From NCBI GenBank assembly GCA_020342235.1, contig CP073213.1, forward strand, positions 846,501-910,500: a stretch of 64,000 nt of DNA, read 5' to 3'. The notes under the pieces are model-generated. The model searched no databases, was not told where the DNA came from, and saw only the letters and a list, made by a program, of their open reading frames with translations. A program made the position numbers and the translations under genes. This stretch comes from Saccharomycopsis phalli. Taxonomy: Eukaryota; Ascomycota; Saccharomycetes; Ascoideales; Saccharomycopsidaceae. This document shows, piece by piece, positions 36,832-46,128 of this stretch (the stretch's first letter is position 1; the number at the start of each line of letters is the position of its first letter).

Positions 36832-38724
36832 ATGATAGGGGAAAAGTACATTGATACCAATAGCGTAATATTGGCACTAGTTATATCCAAGGTAATAATA
36901 ATTAAATATTACCTGGGGTCTATCAGAGGAATAATCATGACATTGGAAGTGTTTGTGAATTGCCTATTGTTGATGAAGTATGTATCATACGAGACTAATA
37001 ACCAGAGGACCAAGGAAGAGGAGAATATGCCAAAGAAAAGCAAAAATACAACGAAAAGTTACAGAGTCACCAAAAATGAATCCGATAATGCTCTTAATGA
37101 AAAGCCCTTGAATAAACCCATCCAAGATTCCTCAAGTGAGACAACTGGTGATGCCCTTGTGGTACGCGATTGCTATAGAGATATAATCAGCGAAAACCAG
37201 TCTCTTAGAGCGTCTCTTAAAACCAAACGGCGCTTTGAGGATGAGATTACGCAGTTGAAAGTAGAAAACAGCGAGTTGCTCCAGAACAACCGTAAGTTAA
37301 ATGAGAGGGTAGAGGATTTGGTGATTGAAAACTTTAATATAATGCGACAAATTGCCGCAATAAAAGACACAAACGGACAGTATGTCAAGACTTTGAATGC
37401 CTTGTATGATAAAATTCGAGCGTTGAAGCAATTGCTCACTTATAATGAAAACAAGCTTGTGTTCAAGAACGCAAAGAGTAACTCTGATGAACTTCTTATC
37501 GAAGATTTGACTGAGTGCAATGGCAATTTGCAAAAAGAATTGCAGGATAAATTGCAAGATCTCATAAGTATAATCGGCCAGCTATCTGAGTTGCAGATCA
37601 GCAAGGACAGAGATAAGGAAGAAATCTCCAAGTTAGAGTTTAAATTGAGCCGACTCGGTGACGAAAAGTCTCTGGAGAAACGTCAATATGAAGCAAATAT
37701 TCTCGCATTGAATGAGAATTATGAATATGTCATCTCTGTTAACTCAAACTTGAATAATAAGATTCAACTGATAAGCGATGAGCTACTGGTAGCAAAAGAG
37801 ATGAATAACCAACTCAAGCTTGATAATATACACTTGAAGAATTATGACAACAGCTTTTTGGTAAAGTTATCAGATGCTAAGCTACTGTTGAAGGACAAGC
37901 AAGCTATAATTGACACGTTGAAAGTGGAAAATGAAAAGTACAAGTCACAAATTAGAAAAACCGACAGTTATAATACAGAGTTTGTCAATAATTTTGGAAT
38001 AATGATAGATTTCTTGGCAAGATTTTTGCCAAAGTACAACCGACAGCGGGTGCTGATAGATCGGTTTATTAGCACGGTAGAAAAGGAGAGTCCTATAAGC
38101 ATGTTGACTGAGTTAAAAGATAAGAATGTGCATTTCAAAACGATACTTCAAAATATTATCAACGAGAATATACAGTTGAAGCAGGAGTATGACATAAAAC
38201 TACATGAAGTGCGGGCATTAAAAAACCAATTGTCGTTGAAGGATGATTTGCTAAACGTGTTAACTAATGACCAAGGAATTGACTTACCTAGAAACCGATC
38301 GTATATAGTGTCTGATGATCCATTTTACGACGAGTTTTCGTCTAAGGATATTCACATAAACACCAGGTTGATTTCTGCGGGATCTGACATGACATTGGTT
38401 GATGATGAAGATGAGAAGGATATAATAGACATAGACTTGGGTGAAATCTTGATACCCAAGAAGAAAATGAAGGTGTTGGATGATTTAAAATATTACTTGG
38501 ACGATGAATCAGAAGAAGATATATTATACTTGGATCAGTTGGAGACTTTTATAACTTCGTTTATGAGTCAGACGAAATATAAGGTGACGTCTTTGGATAT
38601 AAATAAAGAAAATGCACTGGTGTGCGGGGCGCGTTCACTATACCAAAAGAAAAGAAATCAGAACTTAACAGAAGGGCTTCAGATACGGCCAAATAAGTTT
38701 CTCAACATGCCTAATCTTGTTTAA
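36832..38724 (+). CDS. Unassigned long coiled-coil protein with hydrophobic N-terminus
   Basis: I do not recognise this 630-residue protein. Residues 8-30 and 35-52 are hydrophobic (SVILALVISKVIIIKYYLG; IIMTLEVFVNCLLLMKYV), then comes a basic segment (MPKKSKNTTKSYR near 66). From about 115 to 480 it is nearly continuous coiled coil rich in Asn, Lys, Glu and Leu, followed by an acidic segment (DDEDEKDIIDIDLG) and a basic end. Membrane anchor plus rod would suit a spindle-pole-body, nuclear-envelope or tethering protein; that is a guess. If the real start is Met 66, the hydrophobic part is lost. DNA here is more AT-rich and has more CTG codons than the neighbours; several fall at heptad positions and would be Ser in a CTG-Ser1 yeast. 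Confidence 0.65.
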   Translation: MIGEKYIDTNSVILALVISKVIIIKYYLGSIRGIIMTLEVFVNCLLLMKYVSYETNNQRTKEEENMPKKSKNTTKSYRVTKNESDNALNEKPLNKPIQDSSSETTGDALVVRDCYRDIISENQSLRASLKTKRRFEDEITQLKVENSELLQNNRKLNERVEDLVIENFNIMRQIAAIKDTNGQYVKTLNALYDKIRALKQLLTYNENKLVFKNAKSNSDELLIEDLTECNGNLQKELQDKLQDLISIIGQLSELQISKDRDKEEISKLEFKLSRLGDEKSLEKRQYEANILALNENYEYVISVNSNLNNKIQLISDELLVAKEMNNQLKLDNIHLKNYDNSFLVKLSDAKLLLKDKQAIIDTLKVENEKYKSQIRKTDSYNTEFVNNFGIMIDFLARFLPKYNRQRVLIDRFISTVEKESPISMLTELKDKNVHFKTILQNIINENIQLKQEYDIKLHEVRALKNQLSLKDDLLNVLTNDQGIDLPRNRSYIVSDDPFYDEFSSKDIHINTRLISAGSDMTLVDDEDEKDIIDIDLGEILIPKKKMKVLDDLKYYLDDESEEDILYLDQLETFITSFMSQTKYKVTSLDINKENALVCGARSLYQKKRNQNLTEGLQIRPNKFLNMPNLV

Positions 38725-39114
38725 TTAAAGGGGCGTAATTTTTTTGGTTTGATGAATTCCTGTTATTGGAAATGTGTACTTTATGCTATATACGATTATT
38801 TGAATGCATGCTTTATAATACCTAGTCTAGATAGTGACACCAATCGTGAGACTGAATGACTATACAACTACTCAAAAATGCATATCGTTACTGTTGGTCG
38901 CTTGTATTTATGCTGATCGACTATGTATGAAACGATTCTCATTACGGAATAATGTGGGCGCACGGCGTCTCCCACGGAGGATTACATTAAGGATGCTAAA
39001 AATTTAACATTGAAATTTTCCGCCCAAAGAAATTATGTACTGAGTAAAAAATTTCCCCGATACATTAAGCAAAGCAAAATCTGATACAAAGGTACAAGGC
39101 ATCAAAAATAAGGG
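38725..39114. other. Convergent intergenic region between coiled-coil gene and ECM19-like gene
   Basis: This 390-bp AT-rich stretch lies between two convergent stop codons. I find no coding exon, RNA gene or repeat in it. Confidence 0.5.
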
Positions 39115-39398
39115 CTACTTTTTTTCACTCTGGTTCTGAGTATCAGCATTAGCTGCTTCTGCCTGGATAACTGCTTGGTTAATGTCCTCTCTCAAGTTTC
39201 CATCCTTTCTTAGCTGCTCGCTCTTGTTAGTTGTTCCAGTTTTTCCTTGGTATACTTACACCACAATTGGGTTAAAAAACTTTGCGCCTTTTGGTTAGCT
39301 AGCGTAAACCATATTGTAGGACCATACATACCTGTGTAGAAGCTAACTGCGGCAACAATTCCAAAGGTCACGACGTCGAATCCCCTGATTCTCAGCAT
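39115..39398 (-). CDS. ECM19: ECM19-like small mitochondrial membrane protein; two introns of 44 and 39 nt
   Basis: Three reverse-strand exons join into a 66-residue protein: exon 1 39398-39332, exon 2 39287-39260, exon 3 39220-39115. Intron 1 (44 nt) runs GTATGT...GCTAAC...AAAAG; intron 2 (39 nt) runs GTAAGT...AACTAACAAGAG. Phases match (1 and 2), and the joined product reads MLRIRGFDVVTFG, a membrane span ending SFYTG, then AKFFNPIVV/EQLRKDGNLRED and a polar tail. The KFF.PIV..QLRKDGNLR pattern resembles S. cerevisiae Ecm19, a small mitochondrial protein of unknown function, as far as I recall that sequence. Reading on without splicing gives a 62-residue frame that loses this pattern. It diverges from the maltose-type permease gene across 186 bp. 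Confidence 0.8.
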
Positions 39399-39421
39399 GT
39401 TTGTGGGGTTTTTTTGTGGGG
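39399..39421 (+). promoter_or_regulatory. Two tandem Mig1-type sites upstream of the maltose-type permease
   Basis: GTTTGTGGGG and TTTTTTTGTGGGG lie side by side, with GTGGGG at 39403-39408 and 39416-39421. Both fit the Mig1 consensus of an AT-rich flank plus SYGGGG. They lie about 165-180 bp before the permease ATG, a usual place for glucose repression of sugar permeases, and directly against the ATG of the divergent ECM19-like gene. Function is inferred from the match and context. Confidence 0.6.
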
Positions 39422-39584
39422 CTGCGGATTATCAAAAGTGGATATCGTATGTAATAAAGTTTTTTCCGGGCACGGCGTGAAAAGACAAGCATGCAGATCC
39501 TTCCTTCATGTACATTTCTGCAATCTTCACCATGCCTGGCTACTATATAAAGGAGACAAGTTCAATGAAATTGGCATCATTCAA

Positions 39585-41228
39585 ATGGCAAGTATTTCAG
39601 AAAAGTCCATTACCAGTGAAAAGATAGAAGTGTCCGAAGTAGAGGTCCAACGGGCCAAAGATGATGATTTCATGGCAGGGTACTTGGGAGCCTCGGAAGC
39701 TTCTGAGGCCAACAACGCCGAGAAGCAAATGAGCTTGAAGCAAGGGTTGCAGCAGTATCCAAAGGCCATCTTTTGGTCCGTGGTTGTCTCGTCGTCCTTA
39801 GTCATGGAGGGTTTTGACTTGGCCTTGTTGTCCAGTTTATATGCCCTTCCTGCATTCAAGCAGCACTTTGGTGTCCTCAAAAATGGTACCCACGAAATCT
39901 CCTCCCAATGGCAGACTGGACTTACCATGTGTGTCAATGTTGGAGAAATTATCGGTTTGCAAATTGCTGGTTTCATGGCAGACAAGTATGGTTACAAGAA
40001 AACCTTGTCTAGTGCTCTTGTCTTGGTTGCAGGTTTTATCTTTATTGTGTTTTTTGCAAAGAACTTGATCATGTTAGCTATCGGTGAGGTCTTGTTGGGT
40101 GGTTGTTTTGGTTGTTTCCAGACCATGGCAGTGAATTATGCTGCTGACGTCTGTCCTTTGGCGCTCCGTTTCTATCTTACGACCTACATCAACATCTGCT
40201 GGTGTATTGGTCAATTGCTTGCCTCTGCTGTTCTTAGAGTTAAGGCTGATGACCCAACCGCATGGGCATACAAAGTTCCGTATGCCGTCCAATGGGTCTG
40301 GCCTGTTCCAATCTTTGTTGGTATCTTGTTGGCTCCAGAGAGTCCGTGGTGGTTGGTCAAGGTCGGAAAGTACAACGAAGCCAAGGCATCGCTCAAGAGA
40401 TTGCTTTCCAAGAATGTTCCTCAGGATACTGCTGATAAAATGGTCAATGTTATGAAGCTCACAAACGACCTCGAGGCCGAGAGATCCTCAGAGAAGACCA
40501 CCTACATGGAGTGTTTCAGAGGAACCAATCTCAGAAGAACAGAAATCACAATATTGGCTTGGTTATTCCAAAACGAATGTGGAAACGCCTTGATGGTATA
40601 TTCTACCTACTTCTACGAGCAAGCTGGTCTTAGTACGAACAACGCCTTTAACTTCTCCATCATTCAGTACGCCTTGGGTATCATCGGTTGTATTGGTAGT
40701 TGGTTTGCCATTGGCTACACCGGAAGATTCAATATTTTCTTCTACGGAATCGCTACTATGGGAGTTCTCATGACGATTGTTGGTGGCTTGGGATTAGCTC
40801 CGCACAATTTGCAGGCTCCTAAATGGGCAATTGGATCCTTGTTAATGATCTTTGTGTTTGTCTATGACCTCACATTGGGTCCAGTTTGTTATTCGATTGT
40901 TTCTGAAATGGCCAGTACCAGACTCAGAATCAAAACCATCATCATTGCAAGAAACGTCTACAATCTTGGAGGTATCTTTAACGCGATAATAACTCCATAC
41001 ATGTTGAACCCACACGATTGGGATTGGGGTGCCAAAACCGGTTTCTTTTGGGCTGGAAGCTGTATTCTCGGTGCCACATGGGCCTGGTTCAGATTACCAG
41101 AAACAAAGGGCAGAACCTTTGCTGAATTGGACACCTTGTTTGACCACAAGGTTCCTGCGAGAAAGTTTAAGACCACTGAGGTAGATCCTTTCTTTTCCAA
41201 GACAGCAAAGGAAAAGGAATTTCAATAA
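39585..41228 (+). CDS. Alpha-glucoside (maltose-type) proton symporter, MFS sugar transporter
   Basis: This 547-residue transporter has the family marks of the Mal31/Agt1 group: PKAIFWSVVVSSSLVMEGFD, DKYGYKKTL between spans 2 and 3, PESPWWLVKVGKYNEAK after span 6 and PETKGRTFAELD after span 12. An approximately 50-residue N-terminal tail and a central loop with RRTEI.ILAWL..ECGNALM are as in fungal maltose permeases. It would bring in maltose or related alpha-glucosides with protons across the plasma membrane. TATATAAAG lies at 39544, 41 bp before the ATG, with two Mig1-type sites further up. No CTG codon is used. The frame runs upstream to a non-ATG start, and ATG 39585 is the first in frame. 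Confidence 0.85.
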   Translation: MASISEKSITSEKIEVSEVEVQRAKDDDFMAGYLGASEASEANNAEKQMSLKQGLQQYPKAIFWSVVVSSSLVMEGFDLALLSSLYALPAFKQHFGVLKNGTHEISSQWQTGLTMCVNVGEIIGLQIAGFMADKYGYKKTLSSALVLVAGFIFIVFFAKNLIMLAIGEVLLGGCFGCFQTMAVNYAADVCPLALRFYLTTYINICWCIGQLLASAVLRVKADDPTAWAYKVPYAVQWVWPVPIFVGILLAPESPWWLVKVGKYNEAKASLKRLLSKNVPQDTADKMVNVMKLTNDLEAERSSEKTTYMECFRGTNLRRTEITILAWLFQNECGNALMVYSTYFYEQAGLSTNNAFNFSIIQYALGIIGCIGSWFAIGYTGRFNIFFYGIATMGVLMTIVGGLGLAPHNLQAPKWAIGSLLMIFVFVYDLTLGPVCYSIVSEMASTRLRIKTIIIARNVYNLGGIFNAIITPYMLNPHDWDWGAKTGFFWAGSCILGATWAWFRLPETKGRTFAELDTLFDHKVPARKFKTTEVDPFFSKTAKEKEFQ

Positions 41229-41978
41229 TTCAATTATATGAGCATTGTACATGAAACTATAATGTTGTAAGAAATTCTTTAATTCTGACTGCGTTCTATC
41301 CATATCGCTAATCTGGATGCTGTTAATTAACTTTTCTTTCTCGAGCATTGGGCAATATTCTTGAAATTCAACAAAATGAAATCATATTAGTTGATTGCAT
41401 AAATTACGAAAATTCAGTAGATAAACAAATTAGATAGATTACTCAAATAGATCAATAGATTTGATAAATGAACTAAAATGAACTAAAATGAACAATGTAT
41501 TGAGATTGGCAAAATGATATACAATGCTGTGAAGTCAAATTACTTTGAAACATTAACCGATTTTCATAAAACTGCCATACGAGGTTGAAGCCGTGTTGAC
41601 GAAAGTCTATCATTGTAGCGGTATTGCCATATACTAGTAAATCACGGTTGTCATGGCATTGTGTGCCGTTAAGGCACCATCTATAGTTACCAATACATAG
41701 CCCACTTGTTTTGTATATGAATTGGACTCCCCACTAGACTACCACAACTGCGTAATCAAAACAAATCTTGGCACATAAAATACAATATACACAACCACTC
41801 GCTAAAAATACAAGGTTGAATATACAGATGCACATTTTAACCCGCAGTTAAGTAGGTCACAATGATCGACACTTCATAAACTTCAACATACATACAATGC
41901 ACATGCGGAGGGTTTTGTTACGAGCACCGCACGTGAGCCCTAAAATTTTTTTGAAGCGCATCTCAGCAGTTGATCATC
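41229..41978. other. Intergenic region upstream of SYO1
   Basis: This 750-bp AT-rich gap holds a short GAACTAAAAT triplicate near 41468-41495 and, near SYO1, the ribosomal-type promoter motifs listed separately. A reverse-strand frame at 41094-41348, which extends into the permease 3' end, has no recognisable product. No RNA gene is seen. Confidence 0.5.
41930..41954 (+). promoter_or_regulatory. Cbf1 / Tbf1 / RRPE-like cluster upstream of SYO1
   Basis: CACGTG (41930-41935, Cbf1) overlaps AGCCCTAA (41936-41943, Tbf1-like ARCCCTAA), followed directly by AAAATTTTTTTGAA, similar to the ribosomal RNA processing element. The cluster ends 25 bp before the SYO1 ATG. In C. albicans, Tbf1 and Cbf1 are the main regulators of ribosomal protein genes, and SYO1 serves ribosome assembly, so the match is meaningful, though inferred. 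Confidence 0.6.
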
Positions 41979-43817
41979 ATGGGGAAGAGTAAGAAGAAGT
42001 CAAAGTTATCTGAATCGAGAGCGGCACCTTTTAATATTCCAAATGGAAATGAGTCGCAAGTCGACAAGTTGATCGGCCAGCTCAAGACCAATGATCGAAT
42101 AATGGCCCTTGGATCGTTGAGTGTAATGTGCAACAATCAGACATATTTGCACCAAATCTTAAAGCGCAATGTTGTTGGGAATATATTTGACGAAAACTTT
42201 TTGGATAATGAAGATCTTTCTTTGGTGAATAGCGCAGTGGAATTGCTCAAAGTCGCGTGTTTTGAAGATGGATACGCATTAGCTACCAATCTTTGGAAGC
42301 GACGCCGGATTTGGAACTTTATTGAGCTCAATATTAAAAAGCTTCAGGAATCTTTTAACAAAATTGCAATGGAAGACAAGGTCAATGACAACGAAGTAAC
42401 GTTTGAATTGACTGAAAACTTGTTTGGACTCTTGGTAGCACTCATAAATGGCTCAGACGCGGTTCTAGATGATTTTATCTCGACCGATACCAAGGTTGGA
42501 TTGGTTCTTGAATTTCTTGTTAGTTTAATCCACTGGATCACCACCGTGGAAGAACCAAAGTTGAAAGTCTCACTCCAAGTCTTTAACACTATTTTGGATG
42601 TAATATACGACTTGAGTTCCGAGTCTGATATCTTCATTGAGAAATTAATCCATGAGTTTCACTTTGATTTATTCCGCTTGATTCGCTTCGAAACCCTAAT
42701 GAAAGACAATTTGTCTCCTTCCACTATGATCTATATCGAGTCCATCAAGTTCCAGGTCTTTGAGATTATTCCAGAAGACAATAAGCATATAATATTCAAG
42801 GAAGTCCTAACTAACTTATTGGGGTTCCTCAAGACTGTTGACATCCCGAACATTTTAGAACAAAGCAAAATTAATCCGTCAGCGTTCTTGGCACATGGTT
42901 TGGAATCTCCCCAGTTTGTCAACGCTCATCAAAAAAAGATTTCCGCTAACGATACTATACACGCTATAGAAATTGCATTGGATTTGATCGCTACAATTAT
43001 TGAGTATGTCGGTACTGATGAAGAATTAGCCAATGTCGAAGGTAGTAGCCAGTTGGCCAGTTATTTCAATGATAATGAATTGATATCTTTGATTGTTGGC
43101 GATACTGATTTTCTTGAGTTGTTATTCAATATATTTGAAGGATCTAAATATCAAAAGAAGTTCCAACTAAGAGGATTAGATTGTTTAATAAACTTGGCCT
43201 GTCTCTTTGAACCTTTGAATAATTCGGATATTCCTGCCACCTGGAACAACATAGTTCAAGAAGTGTGGAAAGTTATTCTTAAAAGCTGGCCTGAGTCAAA
43301 TGAAGACTATGACATTCACTATAAATTCAAGGCGTTAACATTCCTCACCATGACAATTGGTCATTATTCTCCAATACATGCATTCATTGAGAATGTCATC
43401 AAGGATTTCAAGTCCTTATCGGCTGCTGAAGAAAGCAGTCATCAGTTTTACTCTGCAAGCTTTCAGTTTTTGGGAAAAGTTGCCATGAAAGATCCAGAAG
43501 CGAACGCAGTTATTGGCAACTTCTTTATCAGAGATCTCATACCAGCGTCTCAAATTCCTGCTATACTAGTCATCGAGTTGATTAGTTTAATTTTCGACAT
43601 CTATGGAGAGGCCAGTTATCCATACGACAAACCAGTGTTTGTGGACCAGGGCTATTTGCAAGACCTTAAGGTTATTAAAGAACAACTCAAAAAGGACTTT
43701 AAGAAAATTGACAAGAAAAAGAATGCAGAGTTGAAGCAGCTAAGTATTGACACCATAAAAGAGTTGGAGCGATTCATCAAATACAAGGAATCGGAACAAA
43801 AGAAAACTACCATCTAA
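41979..43817 (+). CDS. SYO1: Syo1, transport adaptor/chaperone for ribosomal proteins Rpl5 and Rpl11
   Basis: This 612-residue ARM/HEAT-repeat protein begins MGKSKKKSKLSESRAAPF, like the basic start of S. cerevisiae Syo1 (MGRSKKRSR). Alpha-helical repeats follow: NDRIMALGSLSVMCNN, SLVNSAVELLKVACFEDGYALATNLWKRR and further pairs to the end. Syo1 binds Rpl5 and Rpl11 together and carries them into the nucleus with Kap104, for loading with 5S rRNA. The start MGKSKKK at 41979 is the first ATG; the frame opens at TTG three codons earlier. The last 11 bp of the coding region overlap the end of convergent TAG1. Confidence 0.85.
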   Translation: MGKSKKKSKLSESRAAPFNIPNGNESQVDKLIGQLKTNDRIMALGSLSVMCNNQTYLHQILKRNVVGNIFDENFLDNEDLSLVNSAVELLKVACFEDGYALATNLWKRRRIWNFIELNIKKLQESFNKIAMEDKVNDNEVTFELTENLFGLLVALINGSDAVLDDFISTDTKVGLVLEFLVSLIHWITTVEEPKLKVSLQVFNTILDVIYDLSSESDIFIEKLIHEFHFDLFRLIRFETLMKDNLSPSTMIYIESIKFQVFEIIPEDNKHIIFKEVLTNLLGFLKTVDIPNILEQSKINPSAFLAHGLESPQFVNAHQKKISANDTIHAIEIALDLIATIIEYVGTDEELANVEGSSQLASYFNDNELISLIVGDTDFLELLFNIFEGSKYQKKFQLRGLDCLINLACLFEPLNNSDIPATWNNIVQEVWKVILKSWPESNEDYDIHYKFKALTFLTMTIGHYSPIHAFIENVIKDFKSLSAAEESSHQFYSASFQFLGKVAMKDPEANAVIGNFFIRDLIPASQIPAILVIELISLIFDIYGEASYPYDKPVFVDQGYLQDLKVIKEQLKKDFKKIDKKKNAELKQLSIDTIKELERFIKYKESEQKKTTI

Positions 43818-46128
43818 TATTTGCCATCATCCCTTGCCCTTGATAGTATAGGTCTGCCTGGAATTTCCCTAACTTAAAATTCAAAAACGCTTTACTTTGG
43901 ATATTCAAATTACCGTTAATGGCATGTCTTAGAATGTCCAATCCTCCTGCATCATATACAACTGGAATTCTCGGTGTTTTAAAGTTTCCTGGAGGTATTT
44001 TTAATATTATGTCGTCTGGTACGTGTGCAATTTCTATTTCGTCATGGTTTTCATTGATAAATAGTGCCCGTCCTTCAAATATCACTAATTCTATTGGTGA
44101 GTTAGTCACTGGATTATATACCTCAAACTCAATCTCCGAGCTCATAATATGAAATGTAGAACTTAAAATAAACCCAGTCGAATCTCCTTGAGGACAATTA
44201 TAATCCGGCATTGAGACCGGTAGTTGTAGATTAGCAAATGCTTCCGAAAGGCTTGCAGACCCCGGAAAGGTCAGGTTTCCTGTATTGATAGAAACCAAAG
44301 GATTGCGATTGGAAATAAATCTTGACAAAAACTCTTGAAAGAGTAATCTGGAAGCCAAAGATGGAACATCGATTTGTATAACTGCCGATATATTGGAATA
44401 TGGAGGCGTGAACCTCAAATCTTTAACAATTGAGCGTCCAATAAAAGTGCTATTATACTTGAGGCTCAATTCAATGGGATTATAATTCAAGAAATTAAAT
44501 CGACTAAAGAAGCCCTTTTCATGTAAAACATTCAAGTTGACCAAGGTGGTAATTGATTTGGGGGTAGACGCTAGTAGAACAATGCTGTCGATGGAAATTT
44601 CCAATTGTTCAAGCAATTCATAAATAATGGTAATATTTGGGGTGACTTGGTAGCTTAGTGACACTGGAAGAGTCTCAAAGACATGTGTGCCGTCTATTAT
44701 AGATAGTCCTGAAAGGTTAAACTTGGCTTCTGGCTCGAGGATAAGTTCCAGAGAACGATTCGTAAGATAATTTTTCAAAAATTTGTTTAGCACTTTAGTG
44801 TCCAAGAGTTCAACCAGGTCACTAATCAGAGCTGTACCATTGATGTCGGATTGGTCAACAAAAAGGGTTGAGTTTCCACTAAAGTCAATACGAGCAAATG
44901 GTGCCCCGTATCCTATTTTCATTGTACCAGAGAACTTATCAATACTCAATTCATTATTATTTTCCACAAAGTTTGGCCAACGAAGACCAAAATCCAATGT
45001 TTCCTTGCTTGTAGGTATGACATCTTTTGTTGCAGGAAGGTTGGCCAGAATGCTGTAGTTGAAATAACTAAAGTCAAGGTCTCCATTTACCACGAAATGA
45101 GGTTTGTAAAACATTATTGGAACGGGGAAATAAACCGTACGCAAAATATAATTAAGCCAAAATGGATTATTGGAGTTTCTAGCTTTTGCATACACAAAAG
45201 AACCGGGGCACAGGATAGTAGTGTTGGACAACTTGAGCAATGTTAGTGCAACATCAAAGTTTTTGATAGAACCGTCCACGACAGAAAACTGGCCCATTGA
45301 TAATTTTGCAAAAGCGGTCGATTTATTGCAAGGCGAGAAAAAGTCAAAGTCCAAATTGTTTAGTGATAGCACTGAGACTGACAAGTCAGAAAACAATGAT
45401 ACCTTTCCATTGAAAGCAACGCTATCACCAATGAATACTTGTTTCTCATGAATTACTAAATCTTTAACTAAGCTGGCATTTCCTGGAGCTAAGCGGAATT
45501 GCTCTTCGAAATCAAACCTAAACTTGAGTAGTCCTGAATTTACTCCCTTGGCTAGAAGTCTTAACTTAAACTGAAGTGGTTCAAAGTTCTGGAACGCAGA
45601 ATATAGAAAACGTGCGGCCTCCTTTTCAAAGATGTGAATCTCTTGGTTCTGGATTGATATTTTAGACTCAGTACCATCCAAGTTAAAATGCAACTTATTA
45701 TCTATTGAAAGCTGCGAGACTTTATACATCGTGTTATTATGTACCACAGAGACATCAATGAGATCGACCTTCCTGATAGTTACATGCTTGACAAGTGTTC
45801 CAACACTTTCATATCCATACCGGAGTATGGGGCTCAGAATTCTGGAATAGTCAATATGCAATTTCCCATCGAGTTTGACCGTGAGACCATCGTTACTAAT
45901 GTCTGAGACTTCCAATTTGGTGAGACTGAAGTCTGTTATGGAATTGATCGTCTTGTTACATTGCAGTATGGTGTACTTGAAGGAAATGATTGCGGCAATG
46001 ACAATTGCAAAATAAAAGGCAAAACTCTTCCAAGACGGCCTAAAAGCGGTCTGACTATCAACAGGAAGTAAGGGACTTTGCTCATTTGGGCTTTGCTCGG
46101 ATGCAGGCTCGTTATTATCCTGTACCAT
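43807..46128 (-). CDS. TAG1: Tag1-like vacuolar membrane protein (DUF3712/LEA-like repeats)
   Basis: This 773-residue protein has a cytosolic N-terminus (SPNEQSPLLPVDSQTAF), a single membrane span near residues 34-54, and a long lumenal part with repeated beta-rich LEA/DUF3712-type domains and many N-x-S/T sites (for example NTT, NAS, NNS, NGT). That is the layout of S. cerevisiae YLR173W/Tag1, a vacuolar membrane protein that helps end autophagy by acting on the Atg1 complex. The LL and SPLLP motifs may be AP-3 sorting signals. This one is longer than the yeast protein. ATG 46128 (MVQDNNEP) is the first in frame; upstream the frame opens at GTG. The stop codon lies inside the convergent SYO1 coding region. 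Confidence 0.75.
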   Translation of the reverse strand: MVQDNNEPASEQSPNEQSPLLPVDSQTAFRPSWKSFAFYFAIVIAAIISFKYTILQCNKTINSITDFSLTKLEVSDISNDGLTVKLDGKLHIDYSRILSPILRYGYESVGTLVKHVTIRKVDLIDVSVVHNNTMYKVSQLSIDNKLHFNLDGTESKISIQNQEIHIFEKEAARFLYSAFQNFEPLQFKLRLLAKGVNSGLLKFRFDFEEQFRLAPGNASLVKDLVIHEKQVFIGDSVAFNGKVSLFSDLSVSVLSLNNLDFDFFSPCNKSTAFAKLSMGQFSVVDGSIKNFDVALTLLKLSNTTILCPGSFVYAKARNSNNPFWLNYILRTVYFPVPIMFYKPHFVVNGDLDFSYFNYSILANLPATKDVIPTSKETLDFGLRWPNFVENNNELSIDKFSGTMKIGYGAPFARIDFSGNSTLFVDQSDINGTALISDLVELLDTKVLNKFLKNYLTNRSLELILEPEAKFNLSGLSIIDGTHVFETLPVSLSYQVTPNITIIYELLEQLEISIDSIVLLASTPKSITTLVNLNVLHEKGFFSRFNFLNYNPIELSLKYNSTFIGRSIVKDLRFTPPYSNISAVIQIDVPSLASRLLFQEFLSRFISNRNPLVSINTGNLTFPGSASLSEAFANLQLPVSMPDYNCPQGDSTGFILSSTFHIMSSEIEFEVYNPVTNSPIELVIFEGRALFINENHDEIEIAHVPDDIILKIPPGNFKTPRIPVVYDAGGLDILRHAINGNLNIQSKAFLNFKLGKFQADLYYQGQGMMANIRW

